A stretch of DNA of 64,000 nucleotides from Paenibacillus andongensis (GTDB taxonomy: Bacteria; Bacillota; Bacilli; Paenibacillales; NBRC-103111), in the NCBI RefSeq assembly GCF_025369935.1, contig NZ_CP104467.1, positions 2,549,001 through 2,613,000 of the forward strand, read 5' to 3'. The position numbers were made by a program, and so were the translations under genes. Each line of letters begins with the position of its first letter. Position 1 is the first letter of the stretch. Shown here piece by piece: positions 17,851 to 26,837 of the stretch. Below the pieces are notes generated by a model, which made no database searches, was not told where the DNA came from, and saw nothing but the letters and a program-made list of their open reading frames with translations.

Positions 17851-18955
17851 ATGATGATGTACAAATCGATCCGTAAACGCTTGCACTCCTTGCTTATTTT
17901 TACCATGGTGCTTTCTGTTATTGGCAGCGGCGGTATCCTAGGCCATGCACCGACTGCTCAGGCAGTTGATGTGTGGAAACCCATCGACACAGAGCCGATG
18001 ATCGTAACCGGCAGTGCCTTGGATTTATCCGGCATGAATGACGCGCCGGCAGGTTAAATATGGCTTCATCCAACAAGGCGGTGATGGCGACTACATGTTC
18101 GAGCAAGCGCCGCAAAAGAAGGTGAAGCTGTACGGAGCCAATTTAACCTGGAATATGTTCTACGACTCACATGAAGGTGCGGATAAAACCGCAGATCGCC
18201 TAGCGCGGTTAGGCTATAACGTGGTGCGGCTTCATACGCTGGACTCAATGGCCGATTGGGCACAGGGCATTTTTGTCCAAAATAAATCCACGACACCTCA
18301 ATTGAATGCTGCCAGATTGGATAGCTTGGACTATTTGATTGCGAAGCTGAAGTCCAAGGGGATTTATATCACGATCGATATTTTCCAACTCTACGATTTC
18401 AAAGAGATCCCTGGGCTTGGCAATTATGCGGATGGGGCGAAATCCGCGTATTTGCTGCCACTTCTACCGCAAGCGCTCAATATGTGGAAGGCGATTGCTA
18501 ACACATGGTTATCCCATGTTAACCCTTATACGGAACTCCCCTTGAAGAATGATCCCGTACTGATCGGTGTTAGCCCCTGGAATGAATCTTTACTCCTGAA
18601 TATGGGTCTTAGCGGGATGACGAACGATCTTCGCGGATACATGCTTGAGGATTTTAACGATTATCTGATTGCGCATGGAAAGTCGGCCATCACGAGCTTC
18701 CCAAGCAATTATTGGAATGCTGCCAGATAGCAGTCGCATGCTGCTCACCTACACAACCGATGTGGCTGCTACCGGGGAGCAATATGTGACCTTGCCTTCC
18801 GGTTTGGTGGATTACCACAAGGGTACGCTGCCGACACTGGCGAAAGAGCAAACGGCGCAATTCACGTTAGCAACGAAAAAACCGGCAGGCGGATACAAAG
18901 CCTATAAGCTTGCGCTGAACGGTACGCGCCTTCAGGGTATCAAAACAAAAATGGC
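17851..18955 (+). pseudogene. collapsed secreted glycosidase (paralogue of the 19.1 kb gene)
   Basis: Three segments in three frames align in order with the intact gene at 19100. The first (17851-18057) has a signal peptide and VWKPIDTEPMIVTGSALDLS. The second (about 18055-18725) has KVKLYGANLTWN, GYNVVRLHTLD and the acid/base region GVSPWNESLL. The third (about 18725-18945) has RMLLTYTTDVAATGE and KAYKLALNGTRLQ. There is a frameshift near 18052. At about 18725 the sequence jumps from the equivalent of residue 290 to the equivalent of residue 672 of the paralogue, an internal loss of roughly 1.1 kb including the nucleophile. The 3' end runs directly into the promoter of the intact gene. A start at 17851 with AAAGG upstream is still visible. 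Confidence 0.88.
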
Positions 18956-18988
18956 GATATTTTTATAAGCGCTTACAAAACCTATAAT
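18931..18988 (+). promoter_or_regulatory. YesN/AraC-type promoter, copy C, of the 19.1 kb glycosidase
   Basis: The second half-site ATGGCGATATT begins at 18951, the degenerate first half-site (AGGGTATC) sits 20 bp upstream, and a consensus -10 TATAAT lies at 18983-18988, again 32 bp after the second ATG. It overlaps the remains of the preceding pseudogene. Confidence 0.72.
18964..18977. promoter_or_regulatory. cre box (CcpA operator)
   Basis: TATAAGCGCTTACA, identical to the cre box at 11617-11630 and in the same position relative to the -10. It predicts shared catabolite repression of importer and secreted enzyme. Confidence 0.75.
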
Positions 18989-19099
18989 AAATTTAAATCA
19001 CTTAGGGGTTGAAAGGAGGTGGTTTATGTCGCACAGATCAGCGACTCTGCCGAGAAAACATGAATGGGTTTTGATAAAAGTGTACAGGAGGATTGAAAA

Positions 19100-22000
19100 G
19101 TGAGAAAAGGAATGATTACTAAGGCTTCAGTAACGCTGGTTATGGCTTTACTCCTGCAAATAGTGGGGGCTGCAGGTATGGCGGGCCCTACCGCAAATGC
19201 AGCTCCCATCGTTGCTGACAGCACATGGAAAGCTATTGATACGACATTGGCGGTAGCACCTGGAAGTGCGCTGGACTTGTCCTACTTGAATCAAACACCA
19301 GCTGGAACGAAAGGCTTCGTAAAGATTGATGCGGATGGCGATTATTATTTTACGGATGAGCCCAATAAGAAAGTAAAGTTCTTTGGTACCAATCTTAACG
19401 GCAGCTATGGTACGGATCCAACCCGGGAAGAAATGGTTATTATCGCCGACCGGATTGCTGCTATGGGTTATAATGTGGTACGATTCCATGACAATGATGA
19501 TAATGTTGAATGGGCAAAAGGAATTATGGTGAAGCCTACTTCCACGACGGTTACATTAGATCCGGTCAAACTGGATAATTTTGAGTACTTCGTTTCTTTG
19601 CTGAAGGCACGAGGCATTTATATCGATGTCGACATTCTGGCTTATGCGGATTACTCTAGTGTACCAAGCTTAAAAGTATACGGCTCTTTCGCTGCCAAAT
19701 ATATGGCAACGCTTTTTCCGGACGGTAAAGCGATTTGGCGATCATTTGCTCAGCAGTGGCTTACTCATGTTAATCCTTACACCGGACTTGCCTTGAAGGA
19801 TGATCCTATATTGATGGGGCTGTCTCCCATGAATGAAACGATTCTTTATAATGCTAATTTTTCAAACGTAAATGTAAATGAATGGTTAAAAGCAGACTTT
19901 AATACGTTTCTGGCTGGTAAAGCACGTCCGCCTATCACAAAATTTCCAACTATATTTTGGAGTGCACCTGCGAGTATTCGTGATGATCTTGCCGAATACT
20001 TCACAGAAAAAACGTTATCTTCCCATAATGAAATGAAAAATTACCTTAAAGATGTAATTGGAGTAAAGGTACCCATTGGAGGAATTAACTACATTAATGA
20101 TTCTTTGGCCAACTACTGGCGAACACACACAGATGTTCATGAAACACACTTATATAATGGGCTTGTAGATGGAAGGGGAGCAACATTCTCTTTTACCCCG
20201 GCGTCACATCCTCGTTACAGTATGGTATTTGCTCCAGAATCAGCAGCTAATTATGTGCCGCAATCTGGAGGGACTATATTTAAAAATTATATTCCTGGTC
20301 TTGCCCTTGGGCAGCTGTACCAGAAGCCTTTTGCATTAACTGAATATAATCAGGAGTTTCCGACGAAAGGCAGAGACGACCTTGGATTGATGGTAGCCGC
20401 GACCGGCACCTTCAATGGCTGGGATATGCTAAACAGGTTTCAATATGTTTCCCGTGTAAGAGAGGCTACTCAACAAAGTGCAACTTTGGGTGGTTTTACT
20501 TCATTTGATACCCTAACAGATACCTTGGTAACGATGTCCGAATATCAAAGCACCCTTCTTTTCCGTAAAGGTCACATCACGGCAAGCGAACCTAAATTTG
20601 TCATTGTCAGGGACCAGACATCGGTTAAGACGCATGCGGCATCAACGGAGAATGAAGATTTAGAGATTAATCGAATGTATATACCGCATCTGTTCAAGAT
20701 GGTTACCGTGTACGCAGATAAGCCTGGTGAACCCTATGCCATCTATAAAATCACACCTGAGCTTACACCTGAGCAAATCGCAAGCGGTAATCTTCCTGCC
20801 CAGAATAAGATATCCATTACGAACAGCATGACCTTAAAGCAGGTTGCGGAGACGTTTATTAATGCTATTGATGATGTCAATCTGAAAAACAGCATGCTCT
20901 CTAATCTCAATCAAAATAAGCTGGTTTCGGACACAGGGGAGCTTATTTTTGATCTTAATTTAAATACCTATCTGATCAATACCCCTTACGCAATTGGAGC
21001 TGTAGGCACGTTGAATAACAACTTATTCGAGCTTGGTCCTGTATCCATGAAGGCAAGTGTGGATAAAGGAACCGTATCCGCAGCAACGCTTGATGATAAA
21101 TCGCTAGACAAAAGCGAAAGAATGCTAGTCATCTATACAACCGATGCAGCGGCGACAGGGGAAGATACGATTCAAGATCTGACGGATGCCAACAAACGGA
21201 CCTATGTAAGAGGGAAATTGCCGACACTTGCCAAACACGAGACAATGGAATTCCATCTGAAGACGACACTCATCCCAGCAGCGTACAAAGCTTACAAGCT
21301 GGCGACAAACGGTGTACGGCTGCAGGAAATTCCCGTGATCGCCACAGGAAAAGACGTATTTGTCCAGCTTGATACGGATAAAGGCTTCGCCTTTGAACTG
21401 GTTTACGATCCATTGTACACGAATGATTTTGAGTCAGGTGCGGCGGATTGGACCTCCGTTAAAGGGAACTTTGCGCTTCATACAGAAAGTAGTGGCAATC
21501 ATGTGTATCAGTCGACGAAGTCATCGACAGCTGTGGTCGCGCAGACTGTGGGTACAGACTATTTCGTAGAGTCAGATGTGAGGATTGTCAGTCATAAAGA
21601 TACGGTAGGACTCCTCGCCCGGTATGTGAATCCAGACCAGTATTATAGCTTTACCTATGATGCGCTATTCGGAAAGGCAGTCATTGAGAAACGCAGCAAT
21701 GGTACATCCGTTGTGCTTCAAACAGCGACCGGTGTGACATTACCGTTGGATGTTATGAACAAGCTGAGGTTTGAAGTGGTAGGCAGTAACCTATATGGCT
21801 ATATCAATGGTCAATTGGTGGTCACAGCAACAGACAACTCGATTGCAAGCGGCTCCGCTGGGATCCTAACGAAGGATCTTGAACTGCCGGCAGGCTTCCC
21901 GTGGGGGACAGCAACACAACAATGGATAGCTGCACTAGGAAACGCGGTGAAAAGTGAAATTAATGCAACCCCTGGCTCTAATGGGGCATTCCTAATTGAA

Positions 22001-23692
22001 TTAACCGAATTCTTGAAGCGGGTTAAGGGCCCAGTCTCCTATGATAATTTCTTGGTGGCATATCACGACATCACACCTCCTTCCGTGCCTTCGAATGTGA
22101 CGGCAACGGCGCTATCTTCTTATGAAATGTCATTGTCTTGGACCCCGTCTACGGATAATGACAGTGTGGCTGGCTACATCGTCTATCGGGATGGGCAAGA
22201 AATTACGACCTTAAATGGCGTAACCACGAGCTATAAGGACACGGGCTTGAGCCTGGCCACCACTTACCATTACACGGTTCAGGCCGTTGACCCTGCGAAT
22301 AATCGTTCTGCAGTAAGTGTTGAAGCTATGGCTGTGACGAAGAGCACGCTGCTCGAAGATAATTTTGAGTCAGGGAGTGCGAATGGGTGGTCGGTTATCT
22401 GGGGAACGTTCAATGTCGTGAGTGACGGGGGCACGAAGGCTTACTTGTCCGATAATGCGGATAAAGGGGCTACAAGGTCCGTAGCTGGACTCTCCTCGTG
22501 GACCAACTACCGTGTGGAAGCGAAGGGTAAAATGGATAAGCCGAGCGGCCGAATTGGGCTGGTGGCGAGATTCGTTGATTCTAACAACTATTACAGCATG
22601 ACATATGAGAACTATACCCAAAAAGTCTACATCAGTAAGCTGGTGAACGGCACGACTGTCGACTTAGCGATTTCCAATCCGATAACGCCGCTTAGCGCTG
22701 GAGCGTACCATTCGTTTGGCTTTACGGTGTCAGGCAATATGCTGCTGGCCTACGTAGATGGGCAGCTAATTGCTATGGCTACGGACAACGCCTTTTCAGC
22801 CGGGAAGATCGGTGTGTACACACACTTGGCAAAAGCATATTTTGATGACGTTGTCATGAATCCCCTGCCGAATCCCGACGTCACAGCGCCTACTGCGCCA
22901 ACCGGCTTGACGGCTGATGCGCTCTCGTCTGCGGAAGTTGCGCTGTCATGGGCGCAAGCCTCCGATGATACCGGAGTAACTGGTTACACCATTTATCGAG
23001 ATGGGCAATCCGTGGGCACGGTGACTGGCGTGGTATATACGTTCAAGGACACAGGATTGAATGTGGCGACGACTTATCACTACACCGTCAAAGCGAAAGA
23101 TGCGGCGAATAACCTCTCCGAAGCGAGCAGTGAAGCCGTGGTCACGACGAAAAGCACACTGCTGGAGGATAATTTTGAGTCTGGCAGCGCGAGCGGGTGG
23201 TCGGTGGTTTCCGGATGGGGAACGTTCTCCGTTGTGTCCGACGTCTATGGCTCCAAGGCTTACCTGTCCAACAATGCCGATAAAGGTGGAGTGAAATCCG
23301 TGGCCGGATCCACATCCTGGACCAACTACAGCGTAGAAGCCAAGGGGAAAATGGAGACGACGAGCGGTCGGATAGGGCTTGTGGCGAGGTTCGTTGACTA
23401 CAACAACTATTACAGTATGTCTTACGATAACTATACCAAGAAAGTTTATCTCAGTAAGTTGCAAAACGGCACGCTAACCGACCTAGCGATTTCAACTGCG
23501 ATCACACCGCTTGCCGCAGGCACGTACCATACGCTTCGATTCACCGTGAATGGGAATACGCTGCAGGCTTATGTGAATGGGCAGCTCATTGTTACAGCTA
23601 CAGACAGCACGTTCTCAGCGGGGAAGATCGGTGTGTATACGCATTTGCTTAAGGCTTATTTTGATGATGTTGTGGTGAGTGCAGCTCCATAA
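19100..23692 (+). CDS. secreted multi-domain glycosidase (clan GH-A, GH5-like) with FN3 and sandwich domains
   Basis: This 1530-residue extracellular enzyme starts with GTG at 19100 after CAGGAGGATTG. A signal peptide (about 1-33, ending ANAAP) precedes a TIM-barrel-like domain (about 55-440) with GYNVVRFHDND, predicted acid/base E246 (LSPMNETIL) and nucleophile E415 (ALTEYNQEF), the NE/TE arrangement of clan GH-A. Next come a beta-rich accessory domain to about 765, a LamG-like sandwich (about 775-990), FN3 (about 995-1080), sandwich, FN3 (about 1255-1350) and a last sandwich ending at the C-terminus. The two later FN3-sandwich pairs are near-duplicates. The first sandwich carries an extra segment of about 45 residues. 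It sits behind the YesN-type promoter with cre. Substrate, a plant polysaccharide backbone, is inferred. Confidence 0.85.
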   Translation: MRKGMITKASVTLVMALLLQIVGAAGMAGPTANAAPIVADSTWKAIDTTLAVAPGSALDLSYLNQTPAGTKGFVKIDADGDYYFTDEPNKKVKFFGTNLNGSYGTDPTREEMVIIADRIAAMGYNVVRFHDNDDNVEWAKGIMVKPTSTTVTLDPVKLDNFEYFVSLLKARGIYIDVDILAYADYSSVPSLKVYGSFAAKYMATLFPDGKAIWRSFAQQWLTHVNPYTGLALKDDPILMGLSPMNETILYNANFSNVNVNEWLKADFNTFLAGKARPPITKFPTIFWSAPASIRDDLAEYFTEKTLSSHNEMKNYLKDVIGVKVPIGGINYINDSLANYWRTHTDVHETHLYNGLVDGRGATFSFTPASHPRYSMVFAPESAANYVPQSGGTIFKNYIPGLALGQLYQKPFALTEYNQEFPTKGRDDLGLMVAATGTFNGWDMLNRFQYVSRVREATQQSATLGGFTSFDTLTDTLVTMSEYQSTLLFRKGHITASEPKFVIVRDQTSVKTHAASTENEDLEINRMYIPHLFKMVTVYADKPGEPYAIYKITPELTPEQIASGNLPAQNKISITNSMTLKQVAETFINAIDDVNLKNSMLSNLNQNKLVSDTGELIFDLNLNTYLINTPYAIGAVGTLNNNLFELGPVSMKASVDKGTVSAATLDDKSLDKSERMLVIYTTDAAATGEDTIQDLTDANKRTYVRGKLPTLAKHETMEFHLKTTLIPAAYKAYKLATNGVRLQEIPVIATGKDVFVQLDTDKGFAFELVYDPLYTNDFESGAADWTSVKGNFALHTESSGNHVYQSTKSSTAVVAQTVGTDYFVESDVRIVSHKDTVGLLARYVNPDQYYSFTYDALFGKAVIEKRSNGTSVVLQTATGVTLPLDVMNKLRFEVVGSNLYGYINGQLVVTATDNSIASGSAGILTKDLELPAGFPWGTATQQWIAALGNAVKSEINATPGSNGAFLIELTEFLKRVKGPVSYDNFLVAYHDITPPSVPSNVTATALSSYEMSLSWTPSTDNDSVAGYIVYRDGQEITTLNGVTTSYKDTGLSLATTYHYTVQAVDPANNRSAVSVEAMAVTKSTLLEDNFESGSANGWSVIWGTFNVVSDGGTKAYLSDNADKGATRSVAGLSSWTNYRVEAKGKMDKPSGRIGLVARFVDSNNYYSMTYENYTQKVYISKLVNGTTVDLAISNPITPLSAGAYHSFGFTVSGNMLLAYVDGQLIAMATDNAFSAGKIGVYTHLAKAYFDDVVMNPLPNPDVTAPTAPTGLTADALSSAEVALSWAQASDDTGVTGYTIYRDGQSVGTVTGVVYTFKDTGLNVATTYHYTVKAKDAANNLSEASSEAVVTTKSTLLEDNFESGSASGWSVVSGWGTFSVVSDVYGSKAYLSNNADKGGVKSVAGSTSWTNYSVEAKGKMETTSGRIGLVARFVDYNNYYSMSYDNYTKKVYLSKLQNGTLTDLAISTAITPLAAGTYHTLRFTVNGNTLQAYVNGQLIVTATDSTFSAGKIGVYTHLLKAYFDDVVVSAAP

Positions 23693-23866
23693 TTTACCGA
23701 ACGATGGTGACCAGTTTCAACGTTTGGGGAACCCGTATTCCGCATATTGGAATTCACGGAACTACGGGTTCGTTCATCGTTCCGGATCCTAATCATTTTG
23801 GCGGTACTACGGGTTTTGATGCAATCGTTTTTCTACTACTCTCTAATAAAAGAAGGAGTGGTTACG

Positions 23867-25774
23867 ATGAGTTTATCGGTCGGTTTGCATGTTAAAAAAA
23901 GAGTTTCACTTGTTTTTTCAGTGATTCTGACAGTAACCCTTTTACTGATTGCAATTGAAATGATCCATGAGAAAGAAGTCCATGCTGCTGCAACAACCTA
24001 CTATGTTGCCACCACAGGAAATGATAATAATCCCGGTACGCAGAGCCTACCCTTTGCTACGATACAAAAGGGTGTAAATATGGCAGGAACTGCCGGTCCC
24101 GGTTCTACAGTTATTGTGAGAGGCGGAACGTATAACCTTACCTCGCCTATCAGTATAACTACTTCAGGTGCAAGCGGCAGCCCGATCACGATAAAGGCAT
24201 TCGCAGAGGAGATACCGGTTATATCCGGTCAGAATACTTATCCCAATAACAGTAACAGTCTTCAAACAAATACGTATTCGGGACCGGATGTTACTAATGA
24301 CGGAGTGACCTATCATAACGGACAGCAATTCACTTTATCCTGGAATCCTCTGATGAAAATCACTGCCAATTATATTACCATTGACGGACTTGAAGTGACA
24401 GAATCCTATGGTGGGGGAATTTATGCAGGTAACTCGGGTACAACAAGATATCATGATATCATCATTCGGAACTCAAATATTCATGAGAACCGTGATTGGG
24501 CTGTGCAGTTAGAGAATGTCGATTATTTTACTTTGGACGGCAATACGGTGCGGGAAAATGGCAACTTTGGGCGCTTCAGCAGATCATCAAGTGAATTGAA
24601 CTGGTCTTTGATGATCATGATAAGAGGCAGCGCATATGGAACAATAAAAAACAGCACCATATACCACAACTGGGGTGAAGGGGTTGGATTCTGGTACAAC
24701 ACACATGATGTGGTGTTGGAAGATAACTCTATTTATGATAATTATGCTTTGGAAGTCTATGTAGACAAGGCTCATGACATAACCATTCAGCGGAATATGA
24801 TCTATAATACAGGGAATTCGATTTATTTCAGGGATGGTAGCCCTTCCTTCGGAATTGCAATAGCGGATGAGCCTTTTCAAAGTTATTTGCCAGGTTATCA
24901 CAGGACAATTATCAACAATTTCCTAAAAGGCAACAGCAAGAATTTTGCTTATTGGAATACAGGATACTCAAACACTCATTTGAAAGATGAACTTATTGCA
25001 GGCAATACCTTTGTTGATTCAACGAGTACGAATATATCAATTACCGGAGGTGCAAGCCATGAAAACACAAAGATAGAAAACAATATATTCAAATCGAGCG
25101 CGGGTACTTTACAGAGTGTAGATCAGATTTCGGGATTGATCTTCTCCAATAACTGCTGGTCTAGTGCTGTTTCCGGAGTCGCCTCGAATGTAAATGATGT
25201 CATTGGAGATCCGTTGCTTGTTGGCGGCACATTCGGACCAGGCTATTTCAAGCTGCAGAACAATTCTCCGTGTATTGCTAAGGGCAAGAATAATGTAACG
25301 GATGTTGCAGTAGATTATTTTAAAAACGTAAGGAACAATCCGCCAAGTATAGGAGGATATGAGCATCCTACAGTTCTCATAGATAATAGTAATTCGACAA
25401 GAGTAACAAAGACAGGAGCATGGACGGTCAGTTCTCTCAGCAACCAAAAGTATGGCGCTGACTATCTGCATGATGGAAATGCAGGGAAGGGATCAAAGAG
25501 CGTCACATTTACACCTAACATATTGACTACAAACACATATGACGTTTACATGTGGTGGAATGCCGATACGAACAGAGCAAACAATGTGCCGGTCACTGTA
25601 AACTATGCTGGCGGGACGTACAGTACGACAGTTAATCAGCAGGCAAACGGAGGGAAGTGGAACTTAATAGGGAGTTACACATTCAATGCAGGGACATCGG
25701 GTAATGTGGTGATCAGCAATTCGGGGACAACCGGTTTCGTTATTGCGGATGCTGTTAAATTTGTTACACATTAA
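23867..25774 (+). CDS. secreted right-handed beta-helix protein with golvesin-like C-terminal domain
   Basis: The ATG at 23867 follows AGAAGGAGTGG and gives a signal peptide (VSLVFSVILTVTLLLIAIEM, cleavage near VHA). The body begins TTYYVATTGNDNNPGTQSLP, the usual start of DUF1565/parallel beta-helix polysaccharide lyases and epimerases. It continues with repeated coils (HDIIIRNSNIHEN, VVLEDNSIYDN, ITIQRNMIYNTG). The last 130 residues (DNSNSTRVTKTGAW to GFVIADAVKFV) match the golvesin/xanthan-lyase C-terminal carbohydrate-binding fold. An extra upstream frame to 23747 lacks a ribosome site. It is probably a pectin- or rhamnogalacturonan-active lyase or similar enzyme; the active site is not identifiable by eye. 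It closes the polysaccharide locus. Confidence 0.87.
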   Translation: MSLSVGLHVKKRVSLVFSVILTVTLLLIAIEMIHEKEVHAAATTYYVATTGNDNNPGTQSLPFATIQKGVNMAGTAGPGSTVIVRGGTYNLTSPISITTSGASGSPITIKAFAEEIPVISGQNTYPNNSNSLQTNTYSGPDVTNDGVTYHNGQQFTLSWNPLMKITANYITIDGLEVTESYGGGIYAGNSGTTRYHDIIIRNSNIHENRDWAVQLENVDYFTLDGNTVRENGNFGRFSRSSSELNWSLMIMIRGSAYGTIKNSTIYHNWGEGVGFWYNTHDVVLEDNSIYDNYALEVYVDKAHDITIQRNMIYNTGNSIYFRDGSPSFGIAIADEPFQSYLPGYHRTIINNFLKGNSKNFAYWNTGYSNTHLKDELIAGNTFVDSTSTNISITGGASHENTKIENNIFKSSAGTLQSVDQISGLIFSNNCWSSAVSGVASNVNDVIGDPLLVGGTFGPGYFKLQNNSPCIAKGKNNVTDVAVDYFKNVRNNPPSIGGYEHPTVLIDNSNSTRVTKTGAWTVSSLSNQKYGADYLHDGNAGKGSKSVTFTPNILTTNTYDVYMWWNADTNRANNVPVTVNYAGGTYSTTVNQQANGGKWNLIGSYTFNAGTSGNVVISNSGTTGFVIADAVKFVTH

Positions 25775-25781
25775 AACAAAA

Positions 25782-25817
25782 GGGGCTGAAGGGGGAATCC
25801 TTCGGCCCCCTTTTTTT
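25782..25817 (+). terminator. Rho-independent terminator
   Basis: GGGGCTGAAGG pairs with CCTTCGGCCCC followed by seven T residues. It closes the polysaccharide utilisation locus. Confidence 0.95.
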
Positions 25818-25925
25818 CGCGATATACCGCGATATAACACTGAGGCAGAACAAGGATTGGTACATTTATTGTGATTTTTGTGTATAACGAAATGCAATTT
25901 TATCTATTTATTTCATACAACAAAT

Positions 25926-26020
25926 CATGTATGATATATCATGTGAAGAAGAGCGAAAACTAATCGCGCATTTGGTCTAGAAGTTTCTTCCAGAATAATC
26001 ATACACGATATATGATAATA
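25926..26020. promoter_or_regulatory. control region with palindromic operator-like sites upstream of the SDR/dehydratase pair
   Basis: A perfect palindrome ATGATATATCAT lies at 25931-25942. A related imperfect one, ATCATACACGATATATGAT, lies at 25999-26017, about 20 bp before the SDR start. The shared half ATATATCAT suggests two operators for one regulator. GntR (FadR subgroup) proteins often control acid-sugar dehydratase operons, but no such gene is in the window, so the regulator is not known. Confidence 0.5.
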
Positions 26021-26039
26021 CAGAACTGAGGTAACGCCA

Positions 26040-26801
26040 ATGAATCTAGCAGGAAAAACAGCCATTGTAACGGGAGGCGGATCGGGTATCGGCGAAGCAA
26101 TTGTCCGCTTATTCGCTGCCCAAGGCGCAGCGGTTATCATAGCCGATTGGAATGAGCAGGGAGCATCGCAGCTAGCAGAAGAATTAACATCTTCCGGATA
26201 TCAAGTCGTGGCGATGAAAGTCGATGTTTCAAGAGATTCAGATGTCCGGGAGCTTGTACAAGAAACCCTACATAGATTTGGACAGCTAGATGTACTTGTC
26301 AATAATGCTGCTGTTATTTTACCCAAATTCGTGGAAGAAGTGGAGGAGGAGGAGTGGGATCGACTCTTCCATATTAATTTGAAAAGTGTGTTCCTCACGG
26401 TCAAGCATTCGCTCCCTTATTTAAGAAAAACGCGAGGATCGGTCGTTAATATGGCTTCCCTCAACGGCTTGGTGGGGCAAAAAATGAATCCCGTATACGC
26501 CGCAACGAAAGGCGGAGTCGTCGCCCTGACCAAGGCACTAGCGTTGGACTATGCGCCAGATGGAGTCAGAGTGAATTGTATTTGTCCGGCAGGTGTATCT
26601 ACTCCCCTGCTGCAGCATTGGATTCAAGAGCAGGATGATCCGATTGCGACGAATCAGATTTTGAATGATATGCATCCAATTGGCCGACCAGCAACCTCGG
26701 AAGAAGTTGCTCAAGCTGCGTTGTTCTTAGCAAGCTCACAATCCGGTTTCATAACTGGTGTTGCTCTTCCGGTCGATGGCGGAGCTTCGCTTGGGTATTA
26801 A
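26040..26801 (+). CDS. SDR family NAD(P)-dependent oxidoreductase
   Basis: This is a classical short-chain dehydrogenase of 253 residues. The cofactor motif TGGGSGIGEA is near residue 12, the NNAA segment follows (LVNNAAVIL), the catalytic Ser lies in VVNMASLNGL, YxxxK is YAATKGG, and the C-terminus ends in the family-typical GVALPVDGGASLGY. The start follows GAGGTAACGCC. Its gene is 36 bp ahead of an acid-sugar dehydratase, so it probably oxidises a sugar or lactone, or reduces a keto-deoxy acid, in the same pathway. The exact substrate is unknown. No obvious terminator separates the two genes. Confidence 0.93.
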   Translation: MNLAGKTAIVTGGGSGIGEAIVRLFAAQGAAVIIADWNEQGASQLAEELTSSGYQVVAMKVDVSRDSDVRELVQETLHRFGQLDVLVNNAAVILPKFVEEVEEEEWDRLFHINLKSVFLTVKHSLPYLRKTRGSVVNMASLNGLVGQKMNPVYAATKGGVVALTKALALDYAPDGVRVNCICPAGVSTPLLQHWIQEQDDPIATNQILNDMHPIGRPATSEEVAQAALFLASSQSGFITGVALPVDGGASLGY

Positions 26802-26837
26802 TATATTTTATTCATAAAAATTAGGGAGATGGATCAG

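Noticed and set aside
23704..23895. Short open frame upstream of the beta-helix gene
   Set aside because: Overlaps the start of the beta-helix gene in another frame, with no ribosome site or similarity.
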